This document shows, piece after piece, positions 13,591 through 23,710 of a DNA stretch of 64,000 nucleotides. The translations under genes were made by a program, and so were the position numbers. Source of the DNA: Cycas panzhihuaensis. Lineage: Eukaryota; Cycadophyta. The stretch is taken from NCBI GenBank assembly GCA_023213395.1, contig CM041465.1:151101741-151165740 (forward strand), written 5' to 3'. The notes under the pieces are model-generated. The model was not told the DNA's origin. It made no database searches and worked only from the letters and a program-made list of their open reading frames with translations. Numbering within the stretch: the stretch's first letter is position 1; every line of letters starts with the position of its first letter.

Positions 13591-15886
13591 AGCATATTGT
13601 TTGTACAACCTTTTTTTTTTGTTTCCCCCCTCCCCCCACAAATACGGAGTTGTAATATTTTTAAAATATAATTCATAATGAAGCAAATAGCAGACTGCCT
13701 ATTTTATGGCGAACACATTGACATGTTTAAAATTAAAATGAATTGTTGTTGCGTGAAACTCATCTTGGAGGCACTTCTTATGTTTTCAAGGGCGGGCACA
13801 ACAATTTCCTTAATGGAAAACCTTGAGAAATATTAATATTTTCATAGATATACAATTTATTTTGTTTTACAATAGTGTGATAACTTTTATTGTTTATTGT
13901 CAATTCTTTTATTATTTTTATGATATAATAAATTAAATTGGTGTTTGAACCATGTTATGAATTTATGCAACAAAACATATATTCTCATAAATGCTTGAAT
14001 ACCTTAATGTGTGTGTAAGTGATTTATACTACTTCATAAAAAGCAAATATAAATTATGAAGCTTCTTTTGTAACTAAATATGATACCTAATTGGTTGAGG
14101 GACTTAATAACTTTTTTTCATAATGGTTCAACTAGAGTTTTTATATATCTATTAGTCTTGGTACCCCTTTTATTCTAGGTTGTTTATATATTCATCATTA
14201 TATAAAGGATACATACTTCAAATATGTTAGCATATTTGGAGTAAGCCTTCATTTGGTTAATCCAACTTATAAGTGTTCAACATTCTTGTTAAAGCTCGTG
14301 ATATATTCTATATAGATACCACATCATAGAATGTTTTTTATTTTGAAGATTAACCATTGAAGTATTTATATAGTCAAGTTTGCAATTTAAATAAATATTT
14401 TAAATTTCCTATTTATATGAACAATTTTGAGATGATATTTTTTTTATTAGTAAAGAAAATTAAGTAAACATATATAACTTCAATTAAGTACTAATAGACA
14501 TTAATAATTTATTTCATGTATATTAATCACTATACAAAAAATATGAAAAGATCATAATAAAATTATGTGTGTGCCTAAGTGTGTGTGTGTGTGTATGTAT
14601 GTATATAGATAGCTTTCTCATGTATTATGATGGTCTTCATGCTTTTCGTATGCTTTTAGCTAATTAAAAAATTTGTCAACTAGAGGATTGTAAACTTCAA
14701 GGGAAGAAAAGAATGAACCTTCAACTACTCACTAAGATACAAAAGAAGATAACTTAATAAAGTAATTAATTGTATAATAACAATCGTATTATTACGCATT
14801 GCATATAGTATATTAGATAATTGCATAAATGGTAGAGCAAAACATAATTTATAAAATTAAAATAAATCATAAAATCTTAACTATGATGTAAACTACTATT
14901 TTACTAATAAATAAGATTGTAATTATCATAGTTACTTTCCTAAATTAACAATATTTAATATAACTATAGAATGCTAAGGAATTTTACCTAGGGGAAAATA
15001 CCTCTTTTCACTCATTTGATCTACCCACATATAGAGCTATATTTGTGCAACTATCATCACAATTAGTTCCTTCAAAAAACATGGCCCATTAGTCTTGATT
15101 AATTACAATTGTAATTATTTAGTTTATTTATCATAGCTCTCTTCAAGTCATGTGGTAGGACTTCTTCATTTCGTATATTAATAACATTCCTTCAAAAGTT
15201 TTGAAGGGGATTCTAATAACCTTAATTTCATTAAGTTTAATATAATCCCTTAGAACAAGTTAAAGGACTCACACTTCTTACATCCACTATAAAATCTCTC
15301 ATATAAGGAAACTAAAGAGAATAGACACATGTATATTCATTACATTAGACCCTTCAAGCAGTATGAAAGGAGAAATGTGGCCTCTCAAACTAAATAAGTC
15401 ACTTAGCTACAAATAAAAGGAATACAGGAAACATCGCTTGTACATTTTTAAATCAAGTCTTTTCAAATCATATATATGAGAAATTTATAAAAACATAACC
15501 AAATACTAATCCTTAGGATATGAACATAAAATCTATAGTTTTAAATACTTATAAACATAAACATTTGTCAGTTTTATATTAAACACTTTGTAAATTAAGA
15601 CAATAACGGTCATAATAAACCTAAATCAAAATCATCATTTTCCTAGAGTAACCTTTCCTACAATCTCAAGTGAGTAGTTATTTAATTGCCTAATTTGTTA
15701 AATAAAAATTAAATTAACATTGACTTTTCTATGTGAATAATCTTTTATAAGATATTAAGGTTTATTTATATCATCAATATTGCACTTCCTTATCATATTC
15801 TATTAACATTCTTGCTAATAAAACTTATATTTTATAGTAAAGTTATTATAATGGCCTATATAGATAGATAGATAGATAGATAGATA
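13591..15886. other. AT-rich interval without gene; two microsatellites
   Basis: A poly(T) and poly(C) run follows the pseudogene (13611-13638). A GT/GTAT microsatellite is at about 14577-14606 and a (TAGA)n run at about 15859-15886, immediately left of element D. No coding similarity is recognised. Confidence 0.6.
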
Positions 15887-16182
15887 TGTTAGAATTAGAA
15901 ATACAAACTATACAACAAACATCTAATAATGAGTAAATAATAAACAATAAAGTATAAGAGAAATGAAGTATGTACACAATAAACACCATATGTAGAGAAT
16001 TGGCCAAAACTCAATTAGAGATAATGAAGAGTACATACTTATAATACATGCTCACCACTAGTGAGAGAACCCTATTGGTCGACTTAGAGGTAGCACACAT
16101 CTCTAGGTATAATACATCCTCTAATATAAAAATATAAAGAATAGAGAGAGTTTACATAAGGTTAATGTAATTGGGTATTACA
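15887..16182 (-). repeat. Element D 3' LTR
   Basis: 296 bp, TGTTAGAATT...GGTATTACA on the + strand. The inner neighbour CTCAATATTCCCCCTT is the reverse complement of a polypurine tract, marking this as the 3' LTR of a minus-strand element. Confidence 0.85.
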
Positions 16183-17721
16183 CTCAATATTCCCCCTTGT
16201 AATAGTCAATTACATAAAATATTATGACATCAAATAATAAGTTTAAGTTTTCAAAAATATGATGGATCAAATGCTACTGCACATGAATAAAAAATTACTG
16301 ATATCTATATGAAACAGACTCCATCTACTGGAATGCATGGTTTCTCAGTTGTTGTAATTGCCAGTTGGTTAGGAACTCCCTTTATATATGTGGATTAATT
16401 AGGAGTTGGCAAGAGTAGCTGAAAAAGGTCCTACCCCTTACTCATATAGGAGTGCAAGTAGAAAAATATATATAAATGGCACATGGAAAGTAAGAGTAGC
16501 TTTAAAAGTATATCCTACATCTTGCTAAATAGGACTATCATTTTTTCGGCATCTAATGGTTAGAAATACAATGGACACTATGGCCTTAAATTTGCCACAT
16601 AAGCTAAAAGATGCCTCTTTGGGCTATACAACTTACCACCATGGGCAAAATAACTAGCCATAGATATTTTTACATGACTTAAAAATGATAAATATGACTC
16701 AAATATAGCATACACGACTCTCTTTCATAGAATAAAGTACAAAATGAGCACAATATGTTCTTTAAGAGCCAAAAAATTAAACTTTGGTATATGTTATCCC
16801 CCCATTTGGGATATATTACATTAAAAAATATTATGGAACCTTAAGAATTACATGTAAGTACTTGAAGAAGCTGAAAAAATAAGAAAACATGAAGATTTGA
16901 TAGAAAATTTAAACTTCAAGCTAAAAAATATACATTAAAATGGCTCAAAAGATCATCAAATGACTTGCGAATGGAAAGGTCTCTCTGTTATGAATCCAAC
17001 ACAATATACAGGAGCAAAAATAGAGTCTTGTAGCTCAAGATATTAGTAAAAATATGAGAGGTACTCCATACGAAATTAAAAATGGAGACTAGCCCCTTTC
17101 ACAGGCTAGTTGTTAGTCATATAAACCCTACCATATAATTGGGGGCTAAAGCACAAGGGGCTAGGCAAACCAAAAAAATTATTCAATGTAGCTTAATTAA
17201 AATTCTCAAACGTAAAAAAAAATAATCCTTATCTTATAAGATTTGGCATCTGCGATTAATAAAAATGTACCCAAAAAAAACTTTATTAAATAATTTATTA
17301 AATCATTTTAACTCTAATTAGGGTTCCGTCAAAAATATTTTTGAGTCACCATAATTTTGTGGTCATCTGCCATTTTTGTGTAGGGCCATCATAAGCTTGC
17401 CATAGGTAGAATGATGCAAGTCTTACATAGGTGTTTAGCTATAATAGTCATATACATTTCACTGTTAAAGACCACTATAGATGGAGATGTAGGGGCATTT
17501 GCACTGTCATTATCTCTAAATTCCTCCAATCTTCTTCAATGGTTGGCTAAGCAATGAAAACAGAAGACTTCCAAGCCCTTGATCAGGGTTCAAGTCACGA
17601 TGGAAGATGGGGGACTTTGATACACGGACATGTTATCTGCCCAGTTGGATCCCAACATGATTATTAGTCAAAAAATAAAACCGTGTAAACCCTAGTAGGG
17701 TTTCATAGAAAAACTTTTGCT
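16183..17721 (-). other. Element D internal region, 3' part
   Basis: Noncoding by inspection: no RNase H, integrase or gag blocks found on either strand. Ends at the nested element E. Confidence 0.6.
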
Positions 17722-18024
17722 TGAAGGTTTGAAATCATGGAGATAGAGTAGAGTAGTAAGAAATATTCAATCCATTGTAGAGTAAGAGCATAAACTAATA
17801 TTACATTCATCAATCCATGTTTGAGAGTATTACAGATTTCTAAATAGTGGTGGTGTCAAAAGACACCAAGGTTTGTCACCCCAATAAATATATATAAACC
17901 TCTAAAATTTAAATAATATTAAAATAATACTTAAGTTACACTTGATATTACCTGACTTAGCTTCACATGTGTGCGTTCACATGTGTAAAAGATGGGACTG
18001 GGATGATGAACATTAACCCCAACA
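17722..18024 (-). repeat. Element E 3' LTR
   Basis: TGAAGGTTTG...TAACCCCAACA on the + strand. Contains the hairpin GGTGTC-AAAA-GACACC at 17852-17867. Confidence 0.88.
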
Positions 18025-18103
18025 TTCTCCCTATTAATAGTCATCACGATTATCTTCACTTTTCTTTAAATTTGTGGTACATGTATTTGAGAAAGATTTT
18101 GAA

Positions 18104-18733
18104 TTAGTGATTAAACAAATATCCTTTAACTTTGTCTTCACCTTCATACATCATTATCCTTGCAAAGTGGTTTCCTTCAACATAGTATGGTTTAAGTGAT
18201 CTCCAAGTAGGTGTGGCTTGCTTCAAATAGAGAATAGTGGCTTCATCTTTTACTTTATCTTCTTGATTCTTTGTCTTATGAGAATTGATCAAGTCATAAA
18301 TACATATAACATCATCATGTATATCAATGTGATCATCCATTTTATTTGATTCATCAACATTAGCCTTTTCAACATAGAATACTTACTATGTCATCTATCT
18401 CACATGTACAACATCATCAACATAGTTAAATTCATTTGAATCTAATGTCTCTCCCCTATAAATTGATTCTAGAATATCCCAAATAGATTTGGATGTAGTT
18501 AACCCACTAACATTAATAAATACATCATCATTTATTGTGCTAAAGATTAATGCTATGACTTCATTATCCTTTCTTAAGTTTTCTTTAAAATTTTGTTCAT
18601 GTTCTAGGTAACCATATATAACAAATTTCTAAATATTATTTGCAATAAGATGTGTTTTTAACAACTCTTTCCAAACATGAAAATTAGTCCCATCAAATGT
18701 GGGAATTAACACATCATCTGGATAAATTACCAT
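18104..18733 (-). pseudogene. Element E gag (broken)
   Basis: From an ATG at 18733 the minus strand encodes a copia-type gag N-terminal region: an IPTFDGTNFHVWKELL block (family F-DG-N-W), then LRKDNEVIALIFSTINDD and SKSIWDILESIYRGETLD, the latter matching family S-WD-LE--Y-G. A C-terminal segment with ATPTWRSLKPYYVEG follows. Gag forms the virus-like particle that packages element RNA. Stops and small shifts interrupt it. No zinc knuckle is visible, and no protease follows: about 70 bases after the last stop comes the polypurine tract. TR3 gag at 46531-47163 shares all three blocks, including the C-terminal TPTW motif, so this short gag is an inherited form of the family and not a local deletion. 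Confidence 0.82.
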
Positions 18734-18981
18734 TTGTAAAACTTTTAGTTTATGAACTCAAATAAATAAATGAAGGCATTTAATGAATAAATAACATAAA
18801 ATAGGTAATAAGTGTTTTTTAGCAAATTCCAACATAAATATCTTAATCAATGTAGGTAATCAAGGAGATCAAATACATATTTGTTTAAGATAAATGCTTT
18901 CCTTTAGCATGGAACTAAATCAATCGATGTTTTCATGTAAGCCTGAAAAGTAAGGGGGCAAAGTGAGCCAAAGATAATTTG

Positions 18982-19014
<33 letters not shown>

Positions 19015-19271
19015 ATTTTTCAAGTGAATGCCTTCATAAATCAATAAAATATAACTTGATAATAAAGGAAAATATATAATTCAAGATTATTTGCAAGATA
19101 ACTTTCATATGGGTTCAAATAAGCTTTGAAGAATAATGAAGTGATTTGAATGCTTATATGCAATAGAATACATCTTGAAAATGCTTTAAAATCTTGAAAT
19201 AAAACCAAATAAACCTTCACTTGATGGATGAAATCATTAAGAGTAAATATAAGCTCTTTTAAATAAAATAA

Positions 19272-19313
<42 letters not shown>

Positions 19314-21528
19314 CGCTTATGGAATAAACCTTAAATAAATGCCTTCAAAGAAACAATAATTGGCCTAAAATAAGCAATAAATAAGCTTTAAAAGAGCTTT
19401 AAATCAAATTTATAAGGTAAAAGATAAAATAAAAACTTTAGAATAGGGTTAGAGTGCACCAGTTCGACGTTTTTGATCCAAAAGGGGATCCTTCTCTTCA
19501 GGAGGTTGAAATAGAGCTTAATAGCTATAAAAACTCAATGGTAGGCTTCTAAAACAAGTAAGAGTTATCAACAACTAATTAGTATCTCAATGATAAATAA
19601 ATATGCTGAGTTAGAGCAAAAAATTTTGCTTGAATATTAAAAATATGTCTAATTAGGAACAACTAGGAACCTCAACTTTGACTACTCTAAAGAGCTATGA
19701 AATAATGTCAAATTGAAGTAAAACTTATTCTAATGTGAAGAATATTAAAAACACTTTCTGACGAATCCAACTGTTTGGAAAACAGGCTCCTGGAGCTCAA
19801 TATATTAATGAATGAATGAGAGGACCCTTTTAAGGGCTTAAACTATAGCCATGGGGCTTAGATGCTATAAAATTTAAATTAAATATTTGTAGAATGATGT
19901 GAAAATATTCATATATAGATTAGTGTTCCCTTAGTGTGTCTTAAGCCAAAGAAACTTAGATAAAATTACTTTAATATTGCTGAAAAATAATGAACTAAGT
20001 CAAATGAATTACCTCAACCTCACCGGCTTTGAAAACCTATAAAATGGTTTCAAATCATATAAAAAATTATACTAACATGTAGAGGATTGAATAAGCTTTC
20101 CAACAAAATAGATGGTTTAGAAAATGGAGCTTGTATACAAGAGTTATTGAAGAAAAGATGAAAGGACCTCTTTACGATTAACAAAATAAAGGTTAAATGA
20201 ATAAGTCACTTCAAATGATTAAATCTCAATCAAAACTATCTCAAATCTGATAAATAAGTAGTCCATATTATAGCTCTCTAAAAGATGAACGCCATGGACT
20301 CAGTTTTTCTAAAAAATAATAAGCCAAAGAGAAGATATATTAGAAAAAGACAATGACCTTTTGAGAAAAAAATAAAGAAAACTTTATATTTAAAAAGATG
20401 ACTAGCCCATATAATATGTAGTCTAGAGGTCACATGGGGCTCTAATAAAACTGGGGGCTACTAATAAAATGTGTTAAAATCTAATTCAATCCACCCAAAT
20501 TTTAAAATATAATACAAAGTGGTTTAATTAAATTAAACCTTAGAAAATAAAATTTAATCGTTGAAATGCACCACCGGAGAACGTGATGAACAAAGGCAAA
20601 CTTTGTGCATAAAAACCCTTCAAATCAAATGAATCTTCAATCGCCCAGGCTGTAGATCTATCATAACACTAATCTTTGATATATATCTTTTTAAAATATA
20701 TATTTTATGGATTAAAAGAGATGAAAAAAATAAATGTATGACTACCAACGGAAGACAGAGATAAACAACGACTAGATCAAAGATATTGATAAAAAAAAAT
20801 ATTCTAAAAACAAATCAAACACAAATGGATCCACAAAAGATGCCACTAGATCTGGGATCTAAATAGATATATATATTTATAAACAAAAAACATAAAAAAA
20901 TGGTGGATAAAAAAAAATGAAGACGCATAGATTAATAGGTTATGAAATCTCGTGAAATGAGATGCAGAATCTCTCTCAGATGGGTGCAGGGCTGGTGTGC
21001 CCCTTGATATAAAAAAAAATTGATAAAAAAATAAAATGTAAAGAAAATATAGTATTTGTGGAATGAGACAGGGTTTTCATAAACCCGAGAGGTGATGGTC
21101 ATTCTGAGAAAGATTTCTCCATGAAGAAGACACAAAATCTTGAATGGTTTCTTCTGTTGAGAAGATAATTCAGCTACGATTGAAACAAGCAGTGACTTGC
21201 AAGGGTTTTTCTCATTTATTTGAGTGCTAAACTCTGTTGAAACTAAGGTTACCTTGTTGACAAAAAAACTAAATTAGAAATCAATAAAAAATGGATGAAA
21301 ACTCTAAAATATCAATCTATTTTCTTTGAGATCATTGATAGCCTTCATACGAGTGAATTCACTACAAAAGATTATGAGTTAATAGTCAAATGAATCATGC
21401 AGTGCATAAACAGGTTGCTCACATTAATATATCAAACATTTTAAAGTTTAAATTTATAATAAATTTTAACTATAAAGGAGAATAATAAACAAAAATATAA
21501 TATATAATTGCCATTGATGAAACTGTGA
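18734..21528 (-). other. Element E leader (2.8 kb, noncoding) with microsatellites
   Basis: Lies between PBS and gag. No coding blocks are seen. Segments around 19650-20300 and 21070-21200 resemble TR3 leader segments at about 50690-51050 and 52030-52140, so the long leader belongs to the family. It contains TA/TG repeats at 18983-19014 and a TA run at 19277-19307. Confidence 0.7.
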
Positions 21529-21540
21529 GCTCTGATACCA
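21529..21540 (-). promoter_or_regulatory. Element E primer-binding site (initiator-Met tRNA)
   Basis: GCTCTGATACCA on +, i.e. TGGTATCAGAGC on the minus strand, two bases from the 5' LTR. Complementary to the 3' end of plant initiator-Met tRNA. Confidence 0.92.
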
Positions 21541-21542
21541 AA

Positions 21543-21867
21543 TGAAGGTTTAAAATCATGGAGATAGAGCAGAGCATTAAGAAATATTCAATCCATTGTA
21601 GAGTAAGAGCATAAACCAATATTATATTCATCAAGCCATGTTTGAGAGTATTACAAATTTTCAAATAGTGGTGGTGTCAAAAGACACCAGGGTTTGTCAC
21701 CCTAGTAAATATATAGTTTGGGGGAGGAGGAAACCTCCTCAACCTTTAAATTCAAACAATATTAAAATAATACTTAAGTTACACTTAACATTACCTGACT
21801 TACCTTCATATGTGTGCACTCGCATGTGCAAAAGGTGGGAGTAGGGTGATGAACATTAACCGCAACA
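21543..21867 (-). repeat. Element E 5' LTR
   Basis: TGAAGGTTTA...TAACCGCAACA on +. On the minus strand a TATA box TATATATTT (21707-21715) is followed by two adjacent hairpins, AGGGT-GACAA-ACCCT (21689-21703) and GGTGTC-TTTT-GACACC (21673-21688). Transcription would be expected to start in or near them. Confidence 0.88.
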
Positions 21868-23276
21868 TCGCTGAGCATCTCGTCAATTCAATCAATAGTC
21901 ATTCATCATACTACACCACTAGTTTGTGCTCTAGAAGAATTTCCATTCTCTAGGACAAAGGAAGTAACCTAACTAAGAAAAAAAAGGCAGGCAAGTGGAT
22001 ATTTGTGAGCCACGAGCCTATGATCTCGAGTAAGTTGTTAAATTGTTATTTGATGAGTATTTACATAGTGGCCTTATTGTATTTAGATTTAAGCCTTTTT
22101 ATATTGGCTCTCGATTGCCATGGTGTTCCTGTAGCTCAGTCTCTTATAGCATCTACAATTTCTTGTGGATTCCCTGAATCTGGAATCATGGTCACGTTGC
22201 GTTGTTCAATACAGTTGGAAGTTCTTATAATAGATCGGGGAAAAAGATGGTATCTACTGACTATATCAAATTTCTTGTGAGCCTTGCAAATTATAAAATA
22301 GAGGCCAATAAGAAGAGGACTGATAAATTTCTTAGAATATTTTAGGAGCAGGGTCAGATCCAAAGAATGCTACTGAATTCTTGGTCCTTTATGGATGGTT
22401 TGATGATGTCAATGGATGGTGGAAATTTTGAATATATGGCTAAGCATCCTTGATTATGAGCTCCCAATCTAATTTCCACTTGTAGCCATCAACTCCTCCT
22501 CACCAATAATGTCTCTTAAAGCCATACTAGAAGATATATGTTCAGTCTCCTATTGATCAGAGGGATTATTCACTACTAATTAGGATTTTACTACCATTAT
22601 TGGTAAGATAGACATAGGTTTATGGATTCAAATCAAAATAATCTCCTCCCTATTAGCTTTCATAAGGAACAAGACAAGCTTTAGTAATAACCAAACATGG
22701 ATCAACAACTTGACAAACCCCTTTTTTTGAGATGGAATGAAACTTTGTAACTCTAAAAAATAATCATTATCTATTCTACATAACACACCCTTTAGATTTC
22801 GTCATCCAACATAACAACCATGCACAGAAACTCTAAGGAGGTTGATTCTTCATCTTCCATTGTTATCTGCCCACTGGTATGCAAGGAGATCACTTCACAC
22901 AACTGCATATGCACATAAAAACTCCTCCTTCTTGAAAGTAGACACACTGATTCTGCAGGGTGATTAGGCCTACATGAATAGATGATCTGCAACAGCTTCA
23001 AAACACATTTGATAGCCTAAAAAAGCATAAATAATAGAACCTATAACAACTCTTAATAGCCTTAAAAAATAGCCACTTGAAATGACAAAATTACCCCAAA
23101 TATTTAGCAAAATACTCCTTTAAGGAATATGCATTAGGTTGGCTCTTCATAACCTAAAATGAAATTTCAGTAGTAGATCACAATATAGGCACAAAGGTTC
23201 CTCAAATGAATCAAAGATGAAGGATAACATGTACAAAAGATTTACAATGATGTGCCCTCAAGGATTGAACCTTAGG
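21868..23276. other. Element D internal region, 5' part, with an unidentified protein-like stretch
   Basis: Mostly noncoding. On the + strand, about 22040-22460 reads as a protein-like stretch in one or two frames. It includes VPVAQSLIASTISCGFPESG (about 22120-22180) and, after a shift, STDYIKFLVSLANYKIEANK (about 22250-22310) and SWSFMDGLMMSMDGGNFEYM (about 22380-22440). The composition looks coding, unlike its surroundings, and it runs antisense to element D. I do not recognise the family; it may be a captured host exon or part of an older element. Confidence 0.4.
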
Positions 23277-23287
23277 TTATGATACCA
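23277..23287 (-). promoter_or_regulatory. Element D primer-binding site
   Basis: TTATGATACCA on +, i.e. TGGTATCATAA on the minus strand, directly abutting the 5' LTR; a close match to the initiator-Met tRNA 3' end. Confidence 0.8.
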
Positions 23288-23583
23288 TGTTAGAATTAGA
23301 AATGCAAACTATACAACAAACATGTAATGGTAAGTGAATGATAAACAATAAAGTACAAGAGAAATAAAGTATGTACACAATGAATACCATATATGGAGAT
23401 TTGGTTAAAACTCAATTAGGAAGAATGAAGAGTACATACTTATAATACATACTCACTACTAGTGAGAAAACCCAATTGGTTGACTTAGAGGTGGCATACA
23501 TCTGTAGGTGGCTGACATCCTCTAATATAAAAATATGAAGAATAGAGAGAGTTTATATAAGATTAATATAATTGGGTATTATA
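23288..23583 (-). repeat. Element D 5' LTR
   Basis: 296 bp, the same length as the left copy, TGTTAGAATT...GGTATTATA on +. Base differences are scattered along its length. Confidence 0.85.
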
Positions 23584-23603
23584 TCAAAAAAGATATACAT
23601 ATA

Positions 23604-23634
23604 TAGATGTACACACACACACACACATACATAC

Positions 23635-23672
<38 letters not shown>

Positions 23673-23710
23673 ACATCTATCTATACACACACACACACAT
23701 ACACACATAT
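23604..23710. repeat. palindromic CA/TG microsatellite
   Basis: TAGATGTACACAC... runs into ATACATATATATATG and then ...GTGTGTACATCTA, so 23604-23679 is a nearly perfect 76-bp inverted repeat able to form a long hairpin. A second CA run follows to about 23710. It lies 20 bases from the end of element D. Confidence 0.9.

Larger units (their letters stand above)
17722..21867 (-). mobile_element. Element E: gag-only (TR-GAG-like) copia-type LTR element, minus strand
   Basis: Two LTRs (17722-18024, 303 bp; 21543-21867, 325 bp) flank a 3.5-kb interior. On the minus strand the order is 5' LTR, two-base spacer, PBS TGGTATCAGAGC (21529-21540), a leader of about 2.8 kb, a gag-like frame (18733 to about 18104), a short tail, a polypurine tract AATAGGGAGAA (18025-18035) and the 3' LTR. 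There is no protease, integrase or polymerase. The flanks TTGCT (17717-17721) and TCGCT (21868-21872) are a five-base target duplication with one mismatch. The same architecture, LTR and gag occur in TR3 at 46130-52690. The layout resembles the described TR-GAG class of plant non-autonomous elements. Confidence 0.88.
15887..23583 (-). mobile_element. Element D: non-autonomous LTR retrotransposon (minus) hosting element E
   Basis: Bounded by two 296-bp LTRs (15887-16182 and 23288-23583) that both begin TGTTAGAATTAGAAAT on the + strand. The minus-strand order is 5' LTR at right, initiator-Met PBS directly beside it (TGGTATCATAA, 23277-23287) and a polypurine tract next to the left LTR (reverse complement of 16183-16198). 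Removing the nested element E leaves about 3.5 kb with no recognisable gag or pol, so it would depend on proteins supplied in trans (LARD/TRIM-like). The left flank is a (TAGA)n run and the right flank has AGATA seven bases beyond the LTR, so the target duplication is unclear. LTR divergence by eye is substantial, implying an old insertion. Confidence 0.85.
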
